A stretch of DNA of 64,000 nt from Flavobacterium sp. 9 (GTDB lineage Bacteria > Bacteroidota > Bacteroidia > Flavobacteriales > Flavobacteriaceae): the NCBI RefSeq assembly GCF_002754195.1, contig NZ_PEEU01000001.1, positions 62,001 through 126,000 on the forward strand. Direction: 5' to 3'. Below, one piece after another: positions 26,696 to 35,447 of the stretch (position 1 is its first letter; each line of letters begins with the position of its first letter). Below the pieces are notes generated by a model, which saw nothing but the letters and a program-made list of their open reading frames with translations, did not search any database and was not told the DNA's origin. A program made the translations under genes and the position numbers.

Positions 26696-27736
26696 ATGTT
26701 ACCAATCATCACTAAAATATTTATTAAGCTATCCCTCTTTGGCGCAGACCCAATTGCGATAGAAAAAATTCATGAAGTCGAAAAAAGTGCACCAAACTTA
26801 ATCGTTTATGCCTTGCCAATTGTATTGATTTTTACTTTGGTCGAATTTGTTGTTTTTTATTATTTAGAAAAAAAAGAACATGACAAGAAAGAAACGATGG
26901 GATCTGTGTTAATTGGTTTTGGTAATCTAACAGTCAATCTCTTAATGAAAACCGGTTTGTTGTATGTTGTAGTAGGAATTTATAATATACTCCCGTATCG
27001 CATGGAATTGAATTGGTGGACTTTGATTCCGTGTTTTATTCTGTATGATTTTAGTTCGTATTGGACACACCGAATCTCTCATTATTGCCGTTTTTTCTGG
27101 GCGACTCATGTGGTTCATCATTCTGCAGAGCATTACAATCTTACGGTAAGTTTTAGGCAAAGCTGGTTTCAATATGCCAAAATTGTATTTTTTATTCCGC
27201 TGATTTTTGCCGGTTTTCATCCTGCTGTATTTTTTATCGCCAATCAGCTTAGCGTATTGTATCAGTTTTGGGTACATACCGAAGCCATTGGAAAACTGCA
27301 TCCTTTTATCGAAAAATATTTTGGAACTCCGTCTAATCATCGCGTACATCACGGAAGTCAGGAAAAATATCTGGATAAAAACTTTGGCGCAACTTTTATG
27401 ATTTGGGATCATTTATTTGGTTCTTTTCAATACGAAGAAGAAAAACCTAAATATGGAATTACAAGTCTTCTCAAAAGTAAATTGAACCCGTTATATCTTA
27501 ATATTCATGAATTTCAGGATATTATTACTGATGTAAAAAAGGCGAATGGTTTTCGGAAAAAGATGCATTACATTTTTGCCAGTCCGGATGCTATTGCAAA
27601 ACAAAAATTAGTTAAAGAAACTGCTCAACCAATCAAATTATCCACATCATGCGAACAAGTCAAAAAAAGCAACAAGAATTTCAATACCAACTTTTCAAAT
27701 ACTTTAGCCGAAAAGATAATTGTGCAACAGCCTTAA
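26696..27736 (+). CDS. Sterol desaturase / fatty acid hydroxylase family membrane protein
   Basis: About 346 residues from Met 26696, which gives a sensible N terminus; a start at 26627 would add a cationic stretch. Membrane helices occur near residues 35-55, 72-92 and 110-130, and near 160-190. The diiron His boxes of the family are present: HRISH, HVVHHSAEHYN and HRVHHGSQ, with a further His in the C-terminal part (WDHLFG). The reaction should be O2-dependent hydroxylation or desaturation of a lipid; substrate cannot be read. Its C terminus overlaps the next reading frame by 88 bases. Confidence 0.93.
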   Translation: MLPIITKIFIKLSLFGADPIAIEKIHEVEKSAPNLIVYALPIVLIFTLVEFVVFYYLEKKEHDKKETMGSVLIGFGNLTVNLLMKTGLLYVVVGIYNILPYRMELNWWTLIPCFILYDFSSYWTHRISHYCRFFWATHVVHHSAEHYNLTVSFRQSWFQYAKIVFFIPLIFAGFHPAVFFIANQLSVLYQFWVHTEAIGKLHPFIEKYFGTPSNHRVHHGSQEKYLDKNFGATFMIWDHLFGSFQYEEEKPKYGITSLLKSKLNPLYLNIHEFQDIITDVKKANGFRKKMHYIFASPDAIAKQKLVKETAQPIKLSTSCEQVKKSNKNFNTNFSNTLAEKIIVQQP

Positions 27737-27933
27737 ATAATGAAATAATTCATGCCGAAGAAACAGATCAAGCGCTGTCTTTTACCTATCTCACAGATCA
27801 TATTTGTATTATTCATAGTTACGAATTTGGTTTGAATACTGAACTTGATATCGATACTACAATTGAAGCTTTTATTACCCTGTTAACCAATCATAACAGG
27901 ATGCATTATCAATCGAATGCATCTTACAATTAA
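27649..27933 (+). CDS. Small hypothetical protein overlapping the sterol desaturase 3' end
   Basis: A 94-residue frame with an ordinary amino-acid make-up (FTYLTDHICIIHSYEFGLNT). It begins 88 bases before the end of the desaturase gene in another frame and ends 17 bases into the ECF sigma gene. I do not recognise it, but the overlap with both neighbours and even composition fit translational coupling. It could instead be accidental. No signal peptide or membrane segment is seen. Confidence 0.4.
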   Translation: MRTSQKKQQEFQYQLFKYFSRKDNCATALNNEIIHAEETDQALSFTYLTDHICIIHSYEFGLNTELDIDTTIEAFITLLTNHNRMHYQSNASYN

Positions 27934-28576
27934 TCAAAAAAATAATATTAAATATAAAAAGTATCTATCTTTGATTGAATGTCAAAACGTATTTGTGGAG
28001 TATAGCAATATCGAGCATATCAGTTTTATAAAGAACGGAAATGAAGCTGCTTTTGAAAAGATTTTTAAAATGTATTTTAGAAATCTTCATGCTTTTGCCT
28101 ACACTTTTATGAAAGATGATGTTATTGCCGAAGAAATTGTCCAAAATGTATTTTTTAAGATTTGGGAAAAAAGAAATCAATTGCAAATTGATGATTCATT
28201 AAAGGCTTATCTCTACAGAGCGGTTCATAATGAGAGTCTTAATCACCTTAAACACGTAAAAATTAAATCTTCTTTTCAAATTCAATATTCAGGTCATATG
28301 GAATCCTCAAATGAAGATGCATCCAATCAAATGATGGCATCTGAACTCGAAGACAAAATTCAAAAGGCAATTAGCGAATTGCCACCGCAATGTCGTACTA
28401 TTTTTCAGCTGAGTCGTTTCGAGCAGCTTAAATATCAGCAAATAGCCGATCAATTGAATATTTCGATTAAAACTGTCGAAAATCAAATGGGAAAAGCACT
28501 TAAAGTATTACGCTTAAAACTGGTTGAATATCTTCCGTTTCTACTGCAATTATTATATTTAATTAGAAGATCATGA
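27917..28576 (+). CDS. ECF RNA polymerase sigma factor (second system)
   Basis: This 219-residue protein shows region 2 (FEKIFKMYFRNLHAFAYTF, AEEIVQNVFFKIWEKR) and region 4 with the HTH (LKYQQIADQLNISIKTVENQ). The first about 35 residues are unlike the family, so translation may start later, perhaps at a GTG near 27995. It overlaps the following FecR gene by four bases (ATGA), so the pair is coupled. It should drive the STN-repeat protein gene at 29566. Divergent from no receptor; this gene order (sigma, FecR, effector in one direction) differs from the first system. Confidence 0.93.
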   Translation: MHLTINQKNNIKYKKYLSLIECQNVFVEYSNIEHISFIKNGNEAAFEKIFKMYFRNLHAFAYTFMKDDVIAEEIVQNVFFKIWEKRNQLQIDDSLKAYLYRAVHNESLNHLKHVKIKSSFQIQYSGHMESSNEDASNQMMASELEDKIQKAISELPPQCRTIFQLSRFEQLKYQQIADQLNISIKTVENQMGKALKVLRLKLVEYLPFLLQLLYLIRRS

Positions 28577-29553
28577 GCCAAAACAATATGAATATGAACG
28601 ATGATTTACTAGTGAAATATCTAGTTGGCGAAACTGATGCAAACGAAAGTGCAACAGTAGAAATTTGGCTTAAAGCCGATGAAAAAAACCAAAACTATTA
28701 CAATGGTTTTAAGAAAATATGGGAAGACAGTCTTGTACTTGCCCAAAATACAACCGTGGATGAAAATGCAGCCTGGAAACGATTACAGAATCGCATTCAC
28801 GAGAAGGATATTCCGGTACATAACCTGAAAAAAAACTCTTTCAATTGGTTACACATTGCCGCTTCTGTTCTCTTAATTAGCACTTTGGGATGGCTAAGTT
28901 ATTCTTATTTCGAAAATAAATCAGCTAATACTTTAATTGCAATACATGCAACAAACACTACTCTAAATGATACTTTACCTGATGGAACAACCATCACTTT
29001 AAACAAAAATTCATCATTGACTTTTACTCAAAAGTTCAAGGGAAATACTCGTCCGGTTACCTTAAAAGGGGAAGCTTTTTTTGATGTTTCTCACGATAAA
29101 ACAAAGCCTTTTATTATTACAATTAATGATGTTACAGTACAAGTTGTAGGAACTTCTTTTAATGTGAAAAACAAAAATGGAAAAACTACTGTAGATGTCG
29201 AAACGGGAATTGTAAAAGTGAGCAAAAACAAGGATCAGGTAGAATTAAGAGATGGTGAAAAAGTAATCATTTCTGATCAGGATTTAAAGTTGTTAAAAAG
29301 CATTAGCAAAGGCAGATTATATAATTATTACCGAAATAAGGAACTCGTTTGTGATCAGACACCTTTACAGGAATTGGTTGAAGCGTTAAACGAAATTTAT
29401 AATGTCAATATCGTTATTAAAAACCCTGAATTGCAGGAAAAACCAATAACTACAATATTTAAGGATCAATCACTGGATCAGATTTTAGAAGTAATTCAGG
29501 AAACATTTTTGATTAAAATCGAACGTAAAAACAACCAAATTCTATTAAAGTAA
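28573..29553 (+). CDS. FecR-family regulator (second system)
   Basis: A 326-residue protein overlapping the sigma stop by four bases. The cytoplasmic part includes LLVKYLVGETDANESATVEI, followed by a membrane helix (about 95-112, WLHIAASVLLISTLGWLSYS). The periplasmic FecR domain has LPDGTTITLNKNSSLTF, GEAFFDVSHDKTKPFIITIN and VQVVGTSFNVK. A C-terminal DUF4974-like segment follows. It should hold the sigma factor of the same operon until a signal arrives from the STN domain encoded 12 bases downstream. Confidence 0.95.
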   Translation: MSQNNMNMNDDLLVKYLVGETDANESATVEIWLKADEKNQNYYNGFKKIWEDSLVLAQNTTVDENAAWKRLQNRIHEKDIPVHNLKKNSFNWLHIAASVLLISTLGWLSYSYFENKSANTLIAIHATNTTLNDTLPDGTTITLNKNSSLTFTQKFKGNTRPVTLKGEAFFDVSHDKTKPFIITINDVTVQVVGTSFNVKNKNGKTTVDVETGIVKVSKNKDQVELRDGEKVIISDQDLKLLKSISKGRLYNYYRNKELVCDQTPLQELVEALNEIYNVNIVIKNPELQEKPITTIFKDQSLDQILEVIQETFLIKIERKNNQILLK

Positions 29554-29565
29554 TTCCTTTTTTAT

Positions 29566-31329
29566 ATGCTGATTAATTCAAGGTCTATTTTCGTTTGGAT
29601 TTTATTTCTGTTTCTTTCAGGTGTTTTTTTTAATGCCAATGCTCAATCTGTATTAGGTAACGAAATGTCTATCGATGGCGATAAAAAACCATTGGGTACT
29701 ATTTTAGAGGAAATGGAACAAAAAGGCAGTTTTAGGTTTGCTTATTATAGCAAACTGGTTCCAAAAGATAGTATTGTTACTATTCATTCTGAGCAATCTA
29801 CTGTAAAAGACATCTTAGATCAATTGCTAAATAATAAGTATGAATATAAAGAATCTCCGGGTTTTATTATTCTCAGATATGCGCCTTTAGAACTCAATCT
29901 CGAATTGGAAAAAAACACTGTTTCTGGTGATTTCAATATAGTAAGCGGCTACATTATTGATGTTCAAACCAACAAACGTCTTCAGAATGTCAGTGTATAT
30001 GAAAAGAATGCACTGCAATCGACATTAACAAATAAGGACGGTTATTTTGAACTAAAGCTAAAAAATCTACAACAACCTGTCGAGTTGACTGTTACAAAGG
30101 AAAATTACAAAAGCATCACTATGATGTTGCTCTCGGAAATTACAATTCAGAAGGATTCACAAAAAAATGGTTCCGATTATTTCACGGATAATTTATCAGA
30201 AGTGGAACGTACAGGAATTGGACGTTTCTTTATTTCTTCTAAACAAAAAATACAATCACTAAATCTTGGCGGACTTATTGCCAAAGCGCCAGTTCAGGCT
30301 TCTTTAATTCCGAGTATCAGCACACGCGGTATGATGAATTCGCAAATTAACAGCAGTTTCTCTTTGAACTTATTGGGAGGATATACCGGAGGAGTTCGCG
30401 GAATAGAAATGGCCGGACTTTACAACATCAACCGAATGAATGTTTATGCGCTACAAATGGCTGGTTTGTTCAACACCGTTGGAGGATCTGTCAAAGGAGT
30501 TCAACTCGCCGGAATCTACAATAATGTATTTGGTGATTTAAGAGGTCTTCAAATGAGTTGTATTCACAATAGTGTAAAAGGTTCGCAAATTGGACTTCAG
30601 ATAACGGGAATTTACAATAATGTAAAAAAAGATTCTAAAGGGCTTCAAGTTTCAGGTATTCAAAATACGGTGAATGGTACTCAAAACGGATTACAACTTT
30701 CGGGTATTTATAATATTGGAAAAGATACCGTTCGTGGCGCCCAAATTACAGGTATTTTTAATTATGCCAAAGAATTAAAAGGAGTTCAAATTGGATTAAT
30801 TAACGTTACAGATTCAGAATCAGGTTATAGTTTTGGTTTATTGAATTTTAAAAAGAATGGTTACAAAAAAATAAGTATTACAAGTAATGAAATTTCGGAT
30901 CTAAATCTTGCCATAAAAACGGGCGATAATAAACTCTATACTATTTTGATGGCGGGAAGAAGCGAACGAAGTAACGAGGAAAAACTAACTTCTTTCGGGA
31001 TTGGATTGGGAAAAAATATCAAATTAGGAAAGCGTTTTACATACAATCCGGAAATCAGTACTCAATATCTTTATTTAGGCAATTGGGATCAATATAATTC
31101 GTTAGGTAAATTTGATTCTCCTTTTACATTCCGAATATTCAAAGGTGTTGCGATATCAGCCGGACCTTCCTTTAATTTGTATTGGAATGGAAAAAATGAT
31201 AAAGATCCTGCCATTATCACTACTTCTACTTTTGTCCAAGATCGAACAAAACGCTATAATGTCTTAAAAGATAATGACAAAGGATTAAGCGCATGGATTG
31301 GATGGAGTTTTGGATTAACGCTTTTTTAA
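29566..31329 (+). CDS. STN-domain protein with LA_2272-type surface repeats
   Basis: This 587-residue exported protein starts 12 bases after fecR. A signal peptide (residues 1-27) precedes an STN domain (about 30-110, TILEEMEQKGSFRFAYYSK). A carboxypeptidase-regulatory-like domain (about 130-190, VSGYIIDVQTNKRLQNVSVY) follows. Residues about 255-420 hold repeats of the form G(L/V)Q-(x)2-GIYN, such as GLQLSGIYNIGKD, matching LA_2272-type surface repeats. The C-terminal third is beta-rich. STN plus FecR plus sigma is the usual signalling set for TonB receptors, yet no plug or long barrel is present. It may be an outer-membrane or surface sensor that signals without importing. Confidence 0.85.
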   Translation: MLINSRSIFVWILFLFLSGVFFNANAQSVLGNEMSIDGDKKPLGTILEEMEQKGSFRFAYYSKLVPKDSIVTIHSEQSTVKDILDQLLNNKYEYKESPGFIILRYAPLELNLELEKNTVSGDFNIVSGYIIDVQTNKRLQNVSVYEKNALQSTLTNKDGYFELKLKNLQQPVELTVTKENYKSITMMLLSEITIQKDSQKNGSDYFTDNLSEVERTGIGRFFISSKQKIQSLNLGGLIAKAPVQASLIPSISTRGMMNSQINSSFSLNLLGGYTGGVRGIEMAGLYNINRMNVYALQMAGLFNTVGGSVKGVQLAGIYNNVFGDLRGLQMSCIHNSVKGSQIGLQITGIYNNVKKDSKGLQVSGIQNTVNGTQNGLQLSGIYNIGKDTVRGAQITGIFNYAKELKGVQIGLINVTDSESGYSFGLLNFKKNGYKKISITSNEISDLNLAIKTGDNKLYTILMAGRSERSNEEKLTSFGIGLGKNIKLGKRFTYNPEISTQYLYLGNWDQYNSLGKFDSPFTFRIFKGVAISAGPSFNLYWNGKNDKDPAIITTSTFVQDRTKRYNVLKDNDKGLSAWIGWSFGLTLF

Positions 31330-31388
31330 GACAAATACGTTTCAAAAAACTGCGTAAAGACGCCGCTTTTTTGAGTATTAAATTTATT

Positions 31389-31516
31389 GAATAGGCTCCA
31401 GCTTTAGCTGGAGAAACCCATTACGCAAACAACAAGGCTTTAGCCAAATTACGCATTTTGGCTAAAGCCATTCAGATTGATTTTATAAAAACTCCAGCTA
31501 AAGCTGGAGCCTATTC
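31389..31516. repeat. Nested inverted repeat (GGCTCCAGCTTTAGCTGGAG type)
   Basis: Outer arms of 25 bases are exact reverse complements (31389-31413 and 31492-31516). Inside is a second stem GGCTTTAGCCAAA/TTTGGCTAAAGCC (31436-31448 with 31457-31469). The remaining bases of the 314-base gap show no gene. It looks like a dispersed flavobacterial palindromic repeat and could be a transcript-end hairpin. Confidence 0.85.
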
Positions 31517-31643
31517 AAAAATGGTTTACGAGAGATTCTTGCAGCTCCGTTAAGAGTTAAATATTGGTAGTAGAATAATAAAATTTACCCGAAAAAATAT
31601 CACGTTTTGCCTTATTTTGCTCAAATTTGCATCAAAAAAATAA

Positions 31644-32003
31644 ATGATTATAGAAGAACTAATCGGGAGTTATGCGATTTCCGGAAGTAATCAGGATGAA
31701 AGTCTTGAAATGACGTACAAAGGTATTTTGAGCTTATCATTAGACAATGACAAACGTGTTATTGCTAAATGGCTTATTAACAATACTCAGGAACAAAAAG
31801 GCTACGGTTTCTTCAAAGACAATATTCTTGTTATTAATTTCAGCTATAAAGGCGAAAATAATAAAACTTATAAAGGCGTCGCTGTTTACAGATGCATCAC
31901 CAAAGATGTTCTGGAAGGTTTTTGGTCTGAAAAACATGGAAATCCCCTATTTCTTGGAACTGAACATTGCCTGAGAATGGAAAGCACCGAGAAACTAAAC
32001 TAG
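31644..32003 (+). CDS. Conserved-type hypothetical protein
   Basis: A 119-residue soluble protein without signal peptide. It begins MIIEELIGSYAISGSNQDES and has a long beta-rich middle with repeated VY/IF strands and the phrase GFWSEKHGNPLFLGTEH near the end. The pattern suggests a small lipocalin-like or avidin-like barrel, but I cannot place it in a family. AT-rich leader with CAAATTTGC 20 bases upstream, close to a -7 box. It stands alone. Confidence 0.72.
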   Translation: MIIEELIGSYAISGSNQDESLEMTYKGILSLSLDNDKRVIAKWLINNTQEQKGYGFFKDNILVINFSYKGENNKTYKGVAVYRCITKDVLEGFWSEKHGNPLFLGTEHCLRMESTEKLN

Positions 32004-32064
32004 ATTTTGTCTTTAAATTTTCAACTGGATTTTATTGCAAATTCAAAGACAATCCTCCAAAATA

Positions 32065-32313
32065 TTATTTGTAAAGTGTAATTGTATCGGCAAGATTTTC
32101 TTTGCTAATAAATGCTGTAATATATTCCTGCACTTCATTAGTAGTTTCAACTGGCGTCTCGAAGGAATTGATGTGAAATTCATCATCCTGATCCAGAATA
32201 TGTATTATTTCTGTATAACCAAGGGAAATTAAACTTCCTTTTAATTTAATGATATTAAACTGCTGTTTGCCATCTAATTCCTTGCGTACTTTTAGTTTTA
32301 TAGCTTTGTCCAT
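32065..32313 (-). CDS. Small hypothetical protein
   Basis: An 82-residue protein with KLKVRKELDGKQQFNIIKLK followed by SLGYTEIIHILDQDDEFHIN and ending ADTITLYK. Its alternating strands suggest a small alpha/beta protein. It is convergent with the gene at 31644. Like the protein at 24792 it is short, acidic and without a recognised domain. Confidence 0.6.
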   Translation of the reverse strand: MDKAIKLKVRKELDGKQQFNIIKLKGSLISLGYTEIIHILDQDDEFHINSFETPVETTNEVQEYITAFISKENLADTITLYK

Positions 32314-32505
32314 AGTAAAATATTTTAAATTAATAAGTCAGTTACTTATTCCAAATATAAAAATTAATTCTTTGAAACCACTGTTAAAAAAGACGCTTTA
32401 ACACATTATTTATCAACACATTAATAACAATTTCATAAGATAAAATCAACATTTATTTCCTGAAAATTTACGCTTATCAAAATGAAATTCGTTGCGAAAT
32501 TTTAG

Positions 32506-33468
32506 TTAATTCAGCCATTTTTTTCGTTTAAACCATATCAACGGTACAACAAAACATAAAAGTATTAGCGTAATCGCAAAAACATATCCGTATTCCCAAT
32601 CCAATTCCGGCATGTTTTTGAAGTTCATTCCGTAAATTCCCGCAACAAGCATTGGCAAAGAAATGCACATTGTTATTATCGTCAGGGTTTTAAAAATCTT
32701 ATTTTGCTGAAGATCTATTCTCGTTGACACATAATCTTTAAGATCTTCCAGACGCTCAAAATTATTCTGAACATATTCATTGATTACCGTTAAATCTGTT
32801 AATTCTAATAAAATTGCGTCTTTAACTTCAGCTTCCAGTTTTTCGCTTTTTCTAAGCATGAGTAAAATTCGCCTAAACTCATTAAGAGATTCTTTAATTA
32901 TAAAATTATTGAACTTTAAAGCGGTTATTTCATTTAATCCCTGTTCAGAAAAGTCATTTTCCTTTTGTAATCTTAAGTAAATAGTTTTGATATTCTTTGA
33001 AATAATCTCCGTTAAATCAGCAAAATAATCGGGAACAATCCCAATCATCATCTGCAGAAATGTATCAATTGTAAAAGGCAGATTTTTTATTTTATCAAAA
33101 TGTTCCTGTTTTTTATTTTCAGGAATAAACTTCTCGAAATTAATATCCATAAACGAAAACATGATTTTCTCTTTAAGAATAAAGGAAACAATCACTTCTT
33201 CGACTTTATTTTGTGGCGTAAAATAAGGAAATGAAAAATTAAATGCCAGCTGATTTTCTTTTTCTAAATAATGCGAACTAATTTCAATATCCTCACTATT
33301 ATTAAGAATTGTGGTATCGATATCAAAAAGTTTTTCAAAAACCGGAACGTCTTTCTTAGCATAATTCACAACCTGAACACTATTTATTCCTTTCAGGTCT
33401 TTAGGAATTTCATCAATGCTTTTTACTCTTGTAATATTTTTATCAGTATCTAAAAGTTCAATAATCAT
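32506..33468 (-). CDS. corA: CorA-family divalent metal ion transporter
   Basis: This 320-residue protein has a large cytoplasmic N part and two C-terminal membrane helices. The signature sequence is present as YGMNFKNMPELDW at about residues 278-290, between the helices. CorA proteins form pentamers that import Mg2+, and sometimes Co2+ or Ni2+. The N part is shorter and more acidic than in E. coli, as is normal in Bacteroidota. No operon partner; the gene symbol is by family, because other CorA-like proteins differ in ion choice. Confidence 0.92.
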   Translation of the reverse strand: MIIELLDTDKNITRVKSIDEIPKDLKGINSVQVVNYAKKDVPVFEKLFDIDTTILNNSEDIEISSHYLEKENQLAFNFSFPYFTPQNKVEEVIVSFILKEKIMFSFMDINFEKFIPENKKQEHFDKIKNLPFTIDTFLQMMIGIVPDYFADLTEIISKNIKTIYLRLQKENDFSEQGLNEITALKFNNFIIKESLNEFRRILLMLRKSEKLEAEVKDAILLELTDLTVINEYVQNNFERLEDLKDYVSTRIDLQQNKIFKTLTIITMCISLPMLVAGIYGMNFKNMPELDWEYGYVFAITLILLCFVVPLIWFKRKKWLN

Positions 33469-33571
33469 AGATGAAGTTTTATGTTGTAGCTTGGTTTTAG
33501 TCCCTTTTACTACTATTGGTTTTGAACTAATTTAAGTTCAATTTATGGATTATCCTAAATTTATGAGCTTC

Positions 33572-34210
33572 TTAAAAACTGAATATTTCTTTCAGTTCAA
33601 TAATAGACTTTCCTTTTGGTAATTTTTTCGGTGCTTTTACCAATTTCTCCGCTAATAAAGCCGTTGGTAAAGGTTTGTATTTTTTCAGAATTCCAATTGA
33701 ATTAAGGACATTTAGAACTGGTACCATTATTTTTTCGCCCAAACGATCTGTTCCGGTTCTTAAAAGTAATCCCGGTCTGAAAATAATATATTGTTCGAAA
33801 TTTAGTTCAGCAATTTTGTCTTCAAGTTTTCCTTTTATCTGAGAATAAAAAATCTTGCTTTGCGCAGAAGCTCCATAAGCAGATAACAACACAACCGAAG
33901 AAACTCCATTTTCTTTGGCTAAACTGGCAAACTTTGCCGGAATATCAAAGTCTATTTTCAATTGATTTTCTTCTGAACCCGCAGCTTTTAAAGTTGTTCC
34001 TAAACAAGAGAAAAAAACATCGCCAACTATCAGATCTTTAAACGATTCAATATTAGAGAAATCGACAATTTGTTCTACCAATTTAGGATGTTGTTTCTCT
34101 ATTGATCTCCTTACAAAAACTGTAACTGTTGTATAATCTTTGTCTTCTAAAAGTTGGTTAACCAGAAATTCTCCCGTTGCACCTGTTGCGCCAATAACTA
34201 TTGCTTTCAT
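33572..34210 (-). CDS. NAD(P)-binding oxidoreductase, atypical SDR (TIP30/HTATIP2-like)
   Basis: A 212-residue protein starting with the Rossmann motif GATGATGEFLVNQLL. It has LIVGDVFFSCLGTT and SVVLLSAYGASAQSKIFYSQIKGKLED, with the YxxxK-like arrangement (YSQIK) typical of this group. The family binds NADPH and includes nucleoside-diphosphate-sugar epimerase-like proteins; activity is unknown. It stands between corA and the cyclase gene, all minus strand, with separate gaps of about 40-100 bases. Confidence 0.88.
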   Translation of the reverse strand: MKAIVIGATGATGEFLVNQLLEDKDYTTVTVFVRRSIEKQHPKLVEQIVDFSNIESFKDLIVGDVFFSCLGTTLKAAGSEENQLKIDFDIPAKFASLAKENGVSSVVLLSAYGASAQSKIFYSQIKGKLEDKIAELNFEQYIIFRPGLLLRTGTDRLGEKIMVPVLNVLNSIGILKKYKPLPTALLAEKLVKAPKKLPKGKSIIELKEIFSF

Positions 34211-34249
34211 GTTATAAATTTATAAATATTCCTTGTAATACAGCCGACT

Positions 34250-35290
34250 TTAAAAATTAAAATCTACTGTATAAAGTTTCATTGGTTTTGCTTTTCCCCT
34301 CAAAAGTATTTCTCCCTGATGACTATAATTTACCCGAGAATCTTGTGGTAATACCTCTTTTATTGCTTCTGAAACCACAAAATCATGATTAAAATCATTA
34401 CACTTACATTGAATTCTGGAAGTTGTATTAAGAAGATCGCCATGATAAACGATCTCTTTTTTTATTTTTCCAACCCAAGTTGTTATTGCCGTACCAATAT
34501 GCATTCCTGCCTTAAATTTTGGAACAATATTATAATGTTCCAGATAATATTCCTTTTTGCTTTCTATACTTTGCCTTAAAAGATAAAAACAATACAGACA
34601 ACGTTTGTCTTTTAATCCGGATTTTGTTTTCCAGGTTAGTATGATTTCATCTCCTGCATATTGATAGATTTCTGCGCGCGAAGCCATAATAGCATCGGTA
34701 AAATCGTTGAACAAATCCTGCAACATTTTACTATAAAGAAGATCTCCCAATTGTTCCGCCAATGTTGTGGACGATTTTACATCGACAAACATGAAAATTC
34801 GTTCTTCCTGCATTGGACGATGATATTGGCCTGTAAAATAATTATAGAAAAATCGGCTGTTTAGTAAACTACTGACTTCCAGAAAAAGAATTAAAAATAT
34901 AGATGCTCCAAACGAAAATATAAAATCTTCGGCCAAACGATCTTTAATATAACTTTTGATTACTTCCTGATAAGTCAGTTTGCCCAATATTTCTTCAAAA
35001 AGTACGATACAAAGAAGCAAAAAAAGCAATATAGCAAAGCTGTAAAGAAATGCTTTAAGAATAACGGTTTTCAAAAAAGAGTATTTATTCAGCTTGACGG
35101 ATCTTTCGAAAGTTATAATGATAATGCTAATGAAAACTCCAATCATTGTTCCTGGTAAAAACCTTAAATAAGCATAACCGGAACCAGCATCTGTAAAAAC
35201 GGCATAAAGTAAACCTAATATTCCGACTACAATGATTGCTTTAAAAGTTAGGCTGTACTTTCTATAAAAAGGTATTTTGGGCAATTCCAT
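34250..35290 (-). CDS. Membrane-bound class III adenylate/guanylate cyclase
   Basis: A 346-residue protein with about four membrane segments in residues 15-150 and a C-terminal class III cyclase domain (about 175-330). The first metal Asp lies in RIFMFVDVKSSTTL, and the second metal-binding region is QYAGDEIILTW. A substrate-type Lys and other determinants cannot be assigned safely, so cAMP versus cGMP is undecided. A Crp-family regulator lies 3 kb upstream at 38097, but no direct link is shown. It probably reports a membrane signal. Confidence 0.9.
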   Translation of the reverse strand: MELPKIPFYRKYSLTFKAIIVVGILGLLYAVFTDAGSGYAYLRFLPGTMIGVFISIIIITFERSVKLNKYSFLKTVILKAFLYSFAILLFLLLCIVLFEEILGKLTYQEVIKSYIKDRLAEDFIFSFGASIFLILFLEVSSLLNSRFFYNYFTGQYHRPMQEERIFMFVDVKSSTTLAEQLGDLLYSKMLQDLFNDFTDAIMASRAEIYQYAGDEIILTWKTKSGLKDKRCLYCFYLLRQSIESKKEYYLEHYNIVPKFKAGMHIGTAITTWVGKIKKEIVYHGDLLNTTSRIQCKCNDFNHDFVVSEAIKEVLPQDSRVNYSHQGEILLRGKAKPMKLYTVDFNF

Positions 35291-35397
35291 AACAACATTA
35301 GCTTTAGTTTGAGACAGGCTAAAAATGCAAAAAAAGTATTCTAATCAAAAGTAATACAGAACATTAAGGATAAAAAATTATTCTTTACTATTATAAT

Positions 35398-35438
35398 GTT
35401 CTGATAGCGAAGAAAGTGCACTTCTCCACTATCAGAAC
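35398..35438. terminator. Hairpin terminator after the DJ-1 family gene
   Basis: Ten-base stem GTTCTGATAG/CTATCAGAAC (35398-35407 with 35429-35438), loop of 21 bases. A T-run lies on each side, so it can end the minus-strand DJ-1 gene transcript and possibly work in reverse. Confidence 0.65.
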
Positions 35439-35447
35439 TTTTTATAA

